Source: Pinus tabuliformis (taxonomy: Eukaryota; Streptophyta; Pinopsida; Pinales; Pinaceae). From it: a stretch of 64,000 nucleotides of DNA. The position numbers and the translations under genes are program-made. Within the stretch, counting starts at the first letter, position 1. Each line of letters opens with the position of its first letter. The notes beneath the pieces were generated by a model. That model ran no database searches, was not told where the DNA came from, and saw nothing but the letters and a program-made list of their open reading frames with translations. The stretch is taken from NCBI GenBank assembly GCA_031772625.1, contig CM062813.1, positions 692,488,420 to 692,552,419 on the forward strand, read 5' to 3'. This document shows positions 47,401 to 59,699 of this stretch, piece by piece.

Positions 47401-48130
47401 ATAACTTTAAAATTATAATGAAATAAATTATCATAATTATATTTAAAATTTAGTGTTATGAAAACTTTTGATTACTGATATTTTGCAAATTACATCATTG
47501 AAACTTAAAATTTAAAAAATTTGCTATCCAATTTAAAAATTGACAGACAAAAAAAATTACTCAAGCAGACTAGTAAAATTATGTATGTATTTTTTTATTT
47601 AGTATGAATCCATACGCCTCCGGAATTCATACACAGGAAAGGAAGTTCTGGTAGGTATTGGATAATGTTAAAGTTTAAAGATAAGGCTAAAGGTCCCAAG
47701 TAATGGCAGTTCGTGGTTGTAATTTGGTACATGACAACAATAATATGTCAACATTCATTTCCACGTGATGAAAGTGACCCATCACAAAGTTATTATAACT
47801 TTTTCCCATTTCATCTTTCTTTCTCTTGTAAATCCACTTATTACATGTTCTTGAAATTATTATATGTTATTGAATAATATAAGATTAAAAGTATGGTAAC
47901 GGGAGATTCTTTTCCCCTAATTTGTTCATGCAATAATATGTGCAGGTTTATTGCGTTAAATAATAAATTTATTAAAATAAATTTTTGGCTAGAGTTCTCT
48001 CGTGCAATGATATTTCAAGGTTTATTATGATACACTTTGAATTGATTGGACTAATGATATACTCAAGGTTATGGAATAATGATATTTGTTTGGAATTTTA
48101 TTATATTGTTAATTATTATATATTTTAAAT
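44488..48130 (+). repeat. AT-rich intergenic repeat, copy C
   Basis: Matches copy A from about 1430 to 4635 and then 17241-17830 without the insertions, so it provides empty sites for the LINE (about 47411) and for the 2.8 kb and jockey-like insertions of copy B. It lacks the first 800 bp of copy A and the 150-160 bp tandem family. No genes are seen. Confidence 0.78.
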
Positions 48131-48144
48131 TAATAATTTTATAA

Positions 48145-48680
48145 TTTTAAACATTGAGTGTTTGAAATTTAAATTTCAAATGAGTTTAAGAAACCTTCAT
48201 CAAGTTAAAAGAAGCTCTATTAAGCTGTTATAATTATCTAAAAATAAAGAAAAAAAATGAAGTCTCTCAATACTTTTTTTAAAGAGAATTGCAAAATTTA
48301 TTTATTCCACAAATATTTTTTATAAATATTCAAATATATTCTAAACTCTAATTTTCTAATTTTTATTTTATTTTACCAAGAAAAATAAATAAAGAAAGAA
48401 AGAAAATAAAAATAAAATATATATATATATATATAAAACTAACTTTCTATAAAATATATTAAATGATAAATTATTTATTGTTTTGATTTTAAATATAACA
48501 TATCTTTATACTTATTCATTATACAAATTATACAAATTTTTGATGTAGAAATTTTCCATAAAAATAAATTAAGTTATAATAAATAAATAAATAAAACAAT
48601 AAACTAAATTAAATTAAATTTTTACAATATTATTATTTTAAAAATAATTTAGGGGTACAAATTTTTATATATATTTCACC
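48145..48680 (+). repeat. Partial copy D of the AT-rich repeat
   Basis: Resembles 32780-33240 and 45800-46260 (TTTGAAATTTAAATTTCAAATG, then the block ending in TATATATTTC), joined directly behind copy C. No genes are seen. Confidence 0.65.
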
Positions 48681-49683
48681 TTTGTTTTGTTTGAGATGAA
48701 TTTTGGAACCAATTAATGATATTTGTGCTTCAATATTCCTTTTGAATCGCTTCAACTGATTTTTCAAACAAAAGTTATGCAAATTTAAAAATACACACCT
48801 TTTAAGAGCTTAACTTCGATCTTCTCGATATGTTTGACCTTGAAACTGTTGTACCTCTATTATTGCGACCTCGTCAGGTCTAAAATTTCGTCTTGAGGTA
48901 GCTCTATGTGTTTTATTTACAATCCCACAAGTTAGAATGCGATTGGAAACTTCAAGATAAAATTATACCAGATCTCCCACGATGACCTGATTATGGATTG
49001 GTTAAGTAGAGTGAACTTGTACGAGATGTCATGTGTCACTGTTTCAACCTTCAACATAGAAACTCATACACAAAAATAATGTCCATGATATTTTAGAAAC
49101 TTTTTACAGAATTCAAATTCGATGCTTGAAGTGAAGGTTATGACAATTTCCCTCGAGACACCTGTTTGAGAATAAATTATGGAGCATACAAAAACCCTAA
49201 CCTCCTTGAAGCATATCTCTGAGAATATAACGAACCAAGATCTAGAATATTTACATGATATTAATAAATATTTCAAATCCATGTGCTAAAAATTTCAACA
49301 CCTGAAGCCTCGTAGAAAAAACATTATAGCAAAAATTCCAAGATTACATGTTTGAAGAAGCAAAACCCTAAGATCCAGACCTCTGATACCAAATGTTATG
49401 TATCTAGATCAAAATAATGTAGGAAAATAAGAAAAGATAAATAAAAAACTTAATAATAAGTAGCTTCAAGGGGGAACCTCCTTTTACATCACATAAATGA
49501 ATAATACTTGGATGATCCAAATGACAAGACCTCCTTAGTATATATAGGAGTCTAAAGGGTCAAAATATAATTAGGGCCTACATAAAAATACTAATGTAAG
49601 GGCACAATAATAACAATAGTTGGCTTCTACGGGGCACAAAAATAATAATATGGGGGCTACACTAGTATTATAGGGACCTAACA
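48681..49683 (-). mobile_element. Copia 5' end fragment, minus strand
   Basis: A 290-bp LTR (49394-49683) reads TGTTAGGTCC...CATAACA on the minus strand, with a TATATATAC promoter-like box. It is followed at the left by a primer site TTGGTATCAGAGG matching initiator Met-tRNA, and then about 0.7 kb of leader/gag-side DNA without a clear domain. The second LTR is not seen, so this is a truncated fossil. Confidence 0.7.
49394..49683 (-). repeat. Copia LTR (290 bp), minus strand
   Basis: Ends TGTTA...TAACA, bordered by the Met-tRNA primer site on its internal side. Single copy in the window. Confidence 0.75.
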
Positions 49684-51193
49684 TATAGGAATTCATTTAC
49701 TCAACATATCAATGTATTAACTAACACAATGAACCAATATCATCATAGGTATTAAACCAAACACATTAAACATATGCATAATATTAAGGGTGCAAGAGCA
49801 TGAGAATACTTATCTTATTAAAATGTGTTCAACAACTAAAACTGAGACTGCAACTCTTCACCGAACCATAGACAAGCTACAACCAAGTTTACCTTGACGT
49901 TGTCACCCCCAAGCCAAATTCTAAAGCTTGAGGTAGAGTGTTTTTAGAGGAGTTCTAAAATGATAGTATCAAAGCTTAAACAGGGTGTCTTGAGGTTGCC
50001 TCACCTCCACTTACTAGCTATCAAAACAAATAAAAATGGTGAACCACTTCAGTCACACATACCATCATCCACTTAGGGGATTAAACCAATATCATCAACT
50101 GAAATAGGGTGTCTCAAGGCCACACTACATTCACCCACCAACTACATAATGATTTCACATCAGGCAGGGAACTCTTTCCTTTATACAGAGGATCCTGCAG
50201 CATGCCAAACTCTCTAGGGATTTATACGTAGAGAGTATCAATTCAGATATGGAGAGAGAGATGCAATTAATAACATGGAGGGTTTATCAACTATGTTACC
50301 TTTGAAGGAATAAGGGTGCACTTTCCAATAGCTTAGTGGAATCTTCCACCTACGTTCTCATCCCAATCCCATGGAACTACTAACAAGTGTTATCGGCCCA
50401 ATTGTCATTGGTCTCTTCTTCATTCAAAGGTTATCAACCAACATAACCACCAGTGGATTTATCAACCCTATAAGGCACAACCAATGCTCTATGATTACTA
50501 GTCAACAAGTCTCATGGGATTTTCAGCTAACTATCTTCAAAGTTTCTCTTCTTCTTGAATTCTCTTAGTCCTCGTATCTTTTCTTCCCTCCTAGAAATGT
50601 GCTTAATCTTCATGAGCCTCTCGGCCTCCTCTTTCCCGAGTTCCCTTCTCCACATGTGTGCATGAATTGTGCATGATTTCATATACCTTCTCGGCTTCCT
50701 TTCTCTGTGTAGAAGAATCTCTCGGGCCCCTTTTCTCATCTTCCATAGGAGCCTCCCCGCCTCCTGTGCTCATGGTTGTTGTTCCTCTATTCGCATAGGG
50801 TACCCCTTCCTTTAGCACCTGAGAGAATGTGTATAGAGAGAATAATGTGTGCCCCCTCCATCTCAACCATGACGATTTTCCTATTCCCATTGGTCTATGT
50901 GGACTAATAAACCTTGATAGCACAACCCATACTACCCATTTAATTTGTCCTTTCCTTTCCTTTTAGTTCTTCCCTTCATACACATGGGCGTGTCCTTCAT
51001 TTTTCTAGTTGAATTAATATATAGTCAGCCCATTAAAATCCACTCAATAAGCTCATGACTGATATTTAAAACAAACAACTCCTCAAGCAATGGAATCTAT
51101 GTCCCTCTCTCAACCATTTTAGTTTTTATAATTACATAATTACAAGGGAATTGTTTTACAAGGGGAATTAATATGTAGGGGATTTCACAATCC
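49684..51193. other. Repetitive DNA without genes, possibly a minus-strand LTR
   Basis: No coding region is recognised. At the right end the minus strand reads CTAAGGGGGTGGGGATTGTG (about 51191-51210), which looks like a purine tract followed by an LTR start TGTGAAATCC. If so, an LTR runs leftwards from 51193, but I cannot place its other end. 50280-50530 is a diverged duplicate of 51790-52045. Confidence 0.4.
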
Positions 51194-52045
51194 CCACCCC
51201 CTTAGAGGAACATCATCCTTGGTATTCTCATTCCCAAACACAGAGAAAACATTTCAACCCAAGCATAAATTATTTGGAGCTTTCTGTTTCAACTCAATTA
51301 TAATTGCAGTTCACATATAGAGTTGCTTGCCAAAAAACTTAAATAAACATGAAAGTTATCCTTGGATCAACCAATTTTTGTGGATCCTTTGTAGTCTTCT
51401 TGGTGCTTTTGTTGAAATTTTGTAGTCTTCTTTTCAGTCAACTGCATTCACCCCGATCGGGAAATTCCCATCATTTCCTATAACATGTCATACAATCTCT
51501 CACGAGATTCGTGATAACAAATTTGCAAAAAATTAAATTATACCTCTTGTATTTTCCTTTCAATGGTTTCTCATAAATTCACACACATATCTTTAAAAAA
51601 TCCCATTTATCATTTGTTCTTAACATCTCCTCACTATTACACCTTAGTGGATACAAATCAGTCATTAACAAGCCCATTTATCAAGTGATCTCTACAACTC
51701 CTCATCGTTACAACATAATGGCTTCAAATCAGTGCATAGGTTCATGCAAAGCACATAAAGTTTTAGTTAGAGATATAGCTAGTAGTGATGAGGTTTTATT
51801 AGTTGTGTTACTCCTAAAGGAATAAGAGTGCACTCTCCAACAAATTCTTAGTGAATATTTCACCTTTGTTCTCATCCCAACCCCATGGAACTACCATAAG
51901 GTGTCATTAGCCCACTAGTCCTAGGTGCCTCAACCTTTCAGAAGTTGTCAACTAACATAGTCTCAAGTGAATTTATCAGCCTGTAAGGCACAACCACTAC
52001 TCAATGATTATCAACCAACAAGCCTCTTGGGTTTCTTAGTTGGGC
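50280..52045 (+). repeat. Diverged direct repeat pair (about 250 bp each)
   Basis: 50280-50530 and 51790-52045 share CTCATCCCAAYCCCATGGAA, TAAGGCACAACCA and ATGATTA..GTCAACAAG in the same order with many differences. Inside the second, a 60-bp block repeats further (about 52060 and 52120). Confidence 0.7.
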
Positions 52046-54237
52046 TGCCATCTAAGCTTGCTCTATGATTATCAGTCAAAAAACCTCATGGTTTCTCAGT
52101 TGTGTTATCATTAGATCTATGCTTTGAGATTATCAACCAAAAATCCTCATGGGTTTATTAGCAATGCCATCATTAGAGATTCTCTAATCCATCGAACCCT
52201 CTTCTGGCATCATCCAAATTCTTAGTGAGTACATGCCCAATTCTGCAATCAAGGATTCTAATTATTAGTTAATATACATGTTGCCACAACCATCAACATT
52301 TCCTTTTCATCTGCATGACACAACATGAGCATATAAAAATCATATTCTTATGACATTAAAATCATCAGCCAGTCAGGTCTGGTCTTGCCCATTGATTTCT
52401 CTTTCAACCAAGAATCTCATTGGACAACTTATTATGTAATCCCATTTATCCATTTACATTTGCACCAATTATATTTATATAATTATTCTTCCACAAGAAT
52501 GGCTCCTGACAAGACCCTGTCAGACACAATGACATTTACACATACATATCATCATGATCATGAGCTTACATTTGCATATGTAATTAGAGTCAAGGTCAAG
52601 AGAACCTCCTTTTGAGCCATTTTCATGGTTTCCATATTGTTGTCCATTATCCCCATGGATCAAACCAACCTACTTGGTTGTCCTATTATTATCCACTTAG
52701 TCATGGACACAACATATATTAACATATGTTAATGAAAATCATATTTTAGAGAACTCCCTTCCTTATGCAAGCATATGTTGGTCACATGAATTCTTTTACC
52801 ATAATTCCTCCCTTTACCTTTTGCACCTTTTTGTTTATTCCAACACCTTTGGTTATTGTTTTATGTCAACACTATTTTCATAGTCAAATTTCAATAATTC
52901 ATATTTTCTCATTTGCACTTGTTTATACATTCATAAGTAATATTTTAAGGAATTTTAGTGATGGCCTTTTTCCAGCCCATCTTCCCAATATCAACATGTC
53001 CTCATTCATGCTATCTTTGAACTTCCCATTTCATACCTTCCTCATTTTGTTCATACTCTCTAATTATTCATAGGGCCTCTTTTAAGTCACAATTTCTATT
53101 GGTCCTTCTCATCTCTCTTACTAGAGCCTTATGAATTTCCTGCCATGCCCAACAAATGTTCCCAAGGCCCTAAAGCAAGAAAATGAAAGGAAAAATCCAA
53201 AGAAAAAGAGAGCAACCATAAAAAGAAAGAAATCAATGGCAATAGTCATAAAATCATGAAATAAAATAGCATGGCCATGTGGAAGTCAACATCCAAAATG
53301 GTAGATCAAATATAAAATCAATTGAGAACACACAAAACATGAAATATTCAACAACCATAACAACTCAATCTGCAAGAGTTTTGGTGTTCCCACTGGTTCA
53401 TGAATAAACGCTCAGGCAATTTCCAACCATTCATGCATGTTGCACCATGCCACGATACAAGCTTATTTTATTGCCATTGAGTCTTGTTATGCTGCCTCAT
53501 ACACTCAGTTGTTAGTGTTTTAATGAAATATAATAATTATACCAGTTGCTATCTTGCAATGCAAATCCAAGCACATTATCCTGCAATTGTACACATGTAT
53601 TTGTTTATTGATTAGTAAAATGTCTCAACCAGGACAAAATTTTAATTATCTACATTAACTAGGTTTCAAAATTTAGAATACACATATCAACATGTTTCCA
53701 TTATGCCATAATAGGTTTAGAATTCAGTATTTAATACATATTAAAAGCATAATTAAAATCAACCTCCTTACTAAGGCCAATAACATCAATTGAATACTAA
53801 TATCTCTATCGATACTATCATTATGGAATTTTAAAACTCAACCTTTAGCATTTTTGTAGTCAACCCCTTTTTTTTTCTTTTCTTTCTTGGGACAATAATC
53901 ATTGCATTTGCAATCTCAAGGGAATTAGTTATAGAACCATGTCACACTAGCATCTATCATCCCTTTTATTTTCACATTTGTAAAATGCATCATAGGACTT
54001 GCATGTAATCCCCAATTAGCACATAACCATCCCATTACAATGCTACATGAAACATTCACTTTCATAATCAAACAATCAACATGAAAGCCATGATCATAGT
54101 GCTGTAATAAACACCTACAAAAAGCAATTATCAAACCACTTGACTCTCAAATAGAGTCACAAACATTATACCTTCATTTCTTCTACAAAAGAGCTCATCT
54201 AGTCCAAGTGTTGAACCCGGAAGCTTTGATATCACTC
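51194..54237. other. Non-coding DNA, possible interior of a non-autonomous LTR element
   Basis: Only short frames without domains. It lies between a purine-tract-like site (51191-51210) and an LTR-like block with primer site (54238-54852), both read on the minus strand, but the two LTR starts differ, so they may belong to different elements. Confidence 0.4.
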
Positions 54238-54852
54238 TGTAACATACCCCCTACTAACCCTAGCCCAAACTAAGAGTAGAAGGAGGTAGTTACCGTGCTT
54301 ACCCAACCTCCAAACTCCAATTATGGAAATGGGGCCTAAACTTTTCACTTTATTTTACCCTTCCAAAATTAGAAATGGATGATACCATCACGTTTGTCTC
54401 ATCAAGCCGATTCTGATGACTTAAATTTTTTCTCCAACCTGGCTCTCGGATCAAAATATATGGTCATCCAAATATTATCCATCTAATTAGGGCCACATCA
54501 CCAGCCTACTATGTGGTGCTTGCATGGTCCCCATGTGGTGCTCACATGGAAATCCTAGTCAGTCTCTCTCTCTACCACATGGTAGTATTACCATATTTGT
54601 TGACCCACTCATACTCGTTAAACCTATTAGAAAATTCCATTACATGATACACATGTATTATGGGTGTAGTACACATTGCAAACCCAACCCACTACGCCAT
54701 GTCTACCCAAAGATAAAATCTTGAGAAATTATTTTTATGATATTTTTCAATGAGTTTCTTGCTCGTTGAAGTAGGTCAAGCACATGTTTAAGTGCTTCTA
54801 GGAAGTCAAAGAGTCAATGTATTTATGTAAGACCCTTGGAGGGCATGTTACA
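54238..54852 (-). repeat. LTR-like block of 615 bp, minus strand
   Basis: The ends are extended inverted repeats, TGTAACATACCCCC at the left and GGAGGGCATGTTACA at the right. Just outside the left end the minus strand reads TGATATCAAAGC, close to the Met-tRNA primer site. There is no 5-bp duplication, so it is not a simple solo LTR. No second copy is seen in the window. Confidence 0.55.
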
Positions 54853-55949
54853 CTAAGCATAAAATTATATAAAGGTCAAAGGAATACCTCCAAACAAAGT
54901 CAAAGTCATCTCCTTGCAACGAAAGCCTTCAAGCAACAAATAATGAAGAAATAGTCAAGTCAGCCTAAGGACAATAAGTCGGCCTAAAGGAGGGACAATC
55001 CTCTATATATAGAGGTTGTCCACTCCCTCTCAACTTCCATCCATCAAGCTCTGAAATCATTGAAGGTAGAAGTCGAGGAAAGTAAAGGTAAAATGCAAGT
55101 CTAAGGGTCTCCAAGACAAGCGATGAAAGGAGGAAGAAGACCAAAGTATAGATGATTGTTTCTAGGGCTAGAAACAATCACACGTGCGAAGAAAAGTAAG
55201 GCAAGTCTGCGACATAACAACAACTAGAGAACAATTCATGAATTATCATTGTTTGGGTGAGAAATCAAGTCTATAAGGCCTCCCAAGTCTAGCGAAGGAG
55301 TCTCTCTCTCTAGCGAAGAAAAAGAGCCCTAATTATCTAGGGTTCCTACCACACGTGGAAAAACTACAGCTGTTATTCAGTTACATCAGTTTGCAGACCT
55401 ATCTCTAGAACAACCTCGTTGGATCAATGGAAGGGTGTCTTCATAAGTGAAGATCATCTCTAAGTTAAGAGGAATCATATCACATCAAGAATCTCACATA
55501 AGCAAGGACTATCTCTAGACAAAGATCGAAGAAGGAGGACGAAGTGCTGGAAAGCAAAGTGCTGAAAGGAGGAAGTCCATGTGCCAGGAAAAAAATGCAG
55601 AATAGAGGAAGGACTTGACTTGTGCTTGGAGGACATCCTAGTCAAAGGTTTAGGGTTTGGCATTGATCAATAAGAATCTTCAATAAGAGAAACTTACCGA
55701 AGGGTTCTCCTCTCTAAGAGAGAGAGGTTTTGGACCTGGAAGAGAGCCAACATATGTGTTCTTGTCTTTATATTTTTTATAGCAGTTTGCTGAAACACAC
55801 ACAATAATAATAAGAAGAAGACCAAGCTAAGATAATTTTAAAAGTGCTTCACAAATTGTTATCAAGTCAAGAAGAATCACAATACATAGAATTTCCCTAG
55901 ATTCTTCAACAGGTACCAACCTAGGCTACAGAGGAATGATTTTTTAAAC
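54853..55949. other. Spacer without recognisable genes
   Basis: Average GC, short frames only. A TATA-like palindrome CTCTATATATAGAG at about 55002 and repeated AAGTCAAG/GGAGGAAG-type motifs suggest transposon leader sequence, but no family is identified. Confidence 0.4.
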
Positions 55950-56710
55950 AGATAGGAATGCCTAGATATTTGGATTCCTTTAGGATTCCATTGAGTGAAA
56001 TCCTAAGATTCTTACTATTTGATTTTTCTTTCTGAGACTAATATTCCAAGAATAGATCTGTAATTTCCCAAAGTTTTTGATATCACTTGAAGCCTCAAGA
56101 AAGTGATCAAGAACTATCTTGAATCTCTTGGCAATAATAGTTGAATCACCTCCAAAAATAAGAATATCATTTGCAAATTGAGAAAGGTTGATGTTCTTAA
56201 TTCCTCGTTTGTATGGAATGCCAGAAATCCTTTCACCCCACCTCTCAAATCCAGACGCCTGCTGAGAGAGTCTGCCATTAAAATATAAAGGAAGGGAGAG
56301 AGGGGGAAACCTTGACGTTGATCCCTTGATGCTTTGAAGAAGCTTGAGATCTCCCATTTACCAAGGGAGAGATCTAAGGAGCTAAAATGCAGAGAGAGAC
56401 CTAAAGTATAGACTAGTTATCAAATCCAAAATTTGACATTACCTTGAAAACAAATCCATGTCAGACTCGATCAAAGGCATTTGTGATGTCCAACTTTACC
56501 ACCGTTCTTTTATTGCTTCTTTTCTAGATGGAATGTGTAATAGCTTCCTGAACCAAGGTGATGTTGCCAAAGATCTGCCTTTGATGAAAAAAACTTCATT
56601 GATTTTCAAAGAAGATTTTTGGAAGAAGAAACTTGAGCCTTGTTGCCAAAATCTTGGAAATAACTTTGTAAGAAACATTGCAAAGTAGAATAGGCCAAAA
56701 TTGTGAATAA
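55950..56710 (-). mobile_element. L1-type LINE RT fragment, minus strand
   Basis: Minus-strand frames give LLCNVSYKVISKILATRLK, FFIKGRSLA, LDITNAFDRV, then LSPFLYILMADSLSR, ISGIPYKRGIKNINLSQFAN and KRFKIVLDHFLEASSDIKNFGKLQIYSWN. These are the fingers, palm and thumb of a plant L1 RT. Several frame changes and stops interrupt them; the FADD box reads FAND. Different in sequence from the LINE at 4636. No 3' tail or target duplication is seen. Confidence 0.75.
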
Positions 56711-57604
56711 CTCAAGATTGATAAACAATTTATTTTTTTATGGATATTAGTCAATTAAAGATATTTTATCCTACAATAAGTTGTCTCAAAGTGAGTTGCT
56801 TTTCCATGGCAACTAGGTTTTTCCCTAGACACAAGATGGTTGCTTAGTAATCATTCTCTCAAGATTAGGTAAAAGATGTTATCCCATTTGGCAAAGGATA
56901 TTTTTTTCCCATGATTGACATTTATCCCTAAAATGTTATTGTAATGGTAATTATTTGGTCATATAAATGACATAAGGGTGAGATTGATTCAATCATATGT
57001 ATGCCTAGAATGTGATGCAAGTCTCAAACATTCAATTGGTTCGTCCATTTGATTTCCATTGAAACCTTATGGGCTTGAACATGCCCTCAAAAGATTGAAA
57101 CTCCGTTAACAGAGAGAAACTACACATTCCTTACCATTGTACCTAACCTCCTTGGTTAAATATGATTATCTTCTTACTACAACATCCTGTCTAACTCTTA
57201 AAATGACAACTCCTTATTCTTTTATATAATATTAATTCATCACAAAATGTTTATTTCTCATTGGATGGCTATTTAATGTCACATAAATCATCTCTTTATC
57301 TTTATTTTTTTTTACTCTTATTTTTTAACTTTAAAGAAGTTGACCGTTAAGACCCTTTAATCTTGCTACTTGCAACAATAAATTAATCTTTATACCCTTT
57401 TAGTTAAGTAATAGGCCTTGCCACAAATCCATTTCGCTACCATATAAACCCACACCCTTCCATTTTATAACATAATAATATAATGTGTCCAACTAACTTA
57501 CTGAGTATTTTGAACTTGTCCCATACATCATATATAAGTTTCATTACAATAATCATAACTCAAATCTCTGTTTTCAAATGTGACATCATATGACATATAT
57601 AAAT

Positions 57605-57605
<1 letters not shown>

Positions 57606-57682
<77 letters not shown>
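57606..57682. repeat. (TA)n microsatellite
   Basis: AT dinucleotide run of about 77 bp with one TTT interruption. Confidence 0.95.
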
Positions 57683-57687
<5 letters not shown>

Positions 57688-57940
57688 CATATTTTAAAAT
57701 TAAAAAATATAAATATTTTATTTTTATTTCTTATATTTAAACTTAAACTATAAAATTATTTTCAAAATTTATATATTGCAAAATCTCTTTCTTACCCCTC
57801 AATTTATAATAATATTAAAATCCATTTAATTACATTACAATACATTTGTCTTATAAACCTTTCATCTTATTATGATTCAAATCTTTTATTTTATTTTTGA
57901 TATAGTGAAAATTAGTTGGGAGACAATCATCATTAATACC

Positions 57941-58065
57941 TCTCATCATATTCTGGCTCAGATTTTTTTTTTTTTTGATACAATTGGAAACCCTAGACAA
58001 TCTCATCATATTCTGGCTCAGATTTTTTTTTTTTTTTTTAATACAATTGGAAACCCTAGACAATC
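57941..58065 (+). repeat. 60-bp tandem pair with T-runs
   Basis: Two units starting TCTCATCATATTCTGGCTCA, each with a 14-19 base T-run and GGAAACCCTAGACAATC. Confidence 0.9.
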
Positions 58066-59699
58066 ATCATTAGGTGACAATCATTATTAACTGCCAAACT
58101 ATTAAAATCATCATAGATCTATCTTGCTAACATGAGCAGAGAGAGATTAAATTGCAAACTTCTTTAGAGTGCAAAATACAATGTGTAATTTTTCATTGTT
58201 TAAATTGTATTTCTGAATGCTATATAAAGTATTATATAAGACCAAATAAACATTTTAACCATAAAAACTTATTTTTTCATAGTATAAATATATATTTGTT
58301 AAAATGACATACAATGTATACATAATTGACATTAAAATATTTTACATAACATGTATAAAGAAACATTTTATAAACTCAAATTAATTAACATATATTTTAA
58401 ATAGTTTATTTAAATCTCTTATCGAAATGTAAATTAGTTAACATAAATCTTAAATAATTTATTTAAATATTTTATTAAAATATTTTTTAAAAATATAAAT
58501 TTTAAACCATAATTACCAAGTTTAAATTCAAATTTAGATTCTAATTCATATAATACCATAAAAATTAAGATGACAAAATTTCATCTCAAAAATAATTTGA
58601 TAATATATATCTTACAAATTAAAAATAAAATTAGATAATATATATATTATTATAATAATAATAATAATAAAAATAATTTTTATTTTTATTTTATTATTTT
58701 CATATTGAAATAATCTAATAATATAAATAATATAAAAATTTCAGCATGCATTCTTCCTAAATCAAAAAAACATGTGTTTTCCAAATTAATAATTATTTAT
58801 CAATTCTTTTCCTTCTACTTGAACGTGATCCCTGCTCTTCTGCAAGCGATTCTCGCTATTCTATCCAAGTTTGCCCGGTAAACTATGAATTATTCGATTA
58901 ATTTATTGTCAGTCGAATCAAATTTTTAATGGTAGAATGAATATTTTTGGTATTTTTAGTTTTGATTTAAGTGAGTTTGGTAATTATACTTTAAACATTT
59001 TACTCATATTTTTTTATTTCTAATTATTTTACACTAGTAATTGTCCCAAAAGGTATAAAGAGAGGCCGATAGGATTATTAAATTATAATTGTTGAATTTT
59101 TCTAGAAAAGATGTTGGTTCAAGCCTAACGGATGAGCAATTTGAGCTGGCTAAAGGCCTTCTAATTATTTTTTATTATTGTAAAATTATAATGATAATTC
59201 ATTTGTTTTACTTTCAAAAGCTTGAAGGAATTTAAAGAGCAGGTATAGAATTGCTTTATAGGATTTGATCTCAAAATCCTTGATTTGTAGATATATACTC
59301 AATGAAATGTTAATTGATTGAAACCCTGCACAAATAAACCTACACTTTATCTCTGCGACATAAAATTAGTAATTGTTTTTGTCTTTTGCTTGGCATTTTT
59401 TTTTCTTTTCTATCAATTTTGATTGAAATTTAATAGGGATTTTTTAAATTTTAAATATTGTGTATAAAGATTTTTTTAAAATCAAGTTTATCTATTATAC
59501 ATTTTGGAAATCTGATGATTTTATTTTGTTTTTCCAGTTTTTAATATTTCTTTGGCGATCACTCTTAAGTCTTTTTTTCTAATTCCTAAGTCTTCTTCTC
59601 TAAAAGTGTTTGTCTTTATATCCAAAATCTACCAAATTTCCAAAATTTATAACAAATAATCTAATTTTTTTTATTCATTTATATATTCAAAAATACAAT

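Larger units (their letters stand above)
56711..59699. other. AT-rich spacer without genes
   Basis: Very AT-rich, no coding potential. It contains a long (TA)n run (57606-57682) and a 60-bp tandem pair (57941 and 58001, CATCATATTCTGGCTCAGAT followed by a T-run). Its right edge abuts the cut end of the ABCB1-like gene. Confidence 0.65.

Noticed and set aside
51191-54852. One complete minus-strand LTR element from 54852 to below 51190
   Set aside because: The LTR start next to the purine tract (TGTGAAATCC) differs from the LTR block at 54238 (TGTAACATGCCC), so I cannot join them as one element.
57851-58090. Frames with KKKKKNLSQNMM repeats
   Set aside because: They are translations of the 60-bp tandem pair with T-runs.
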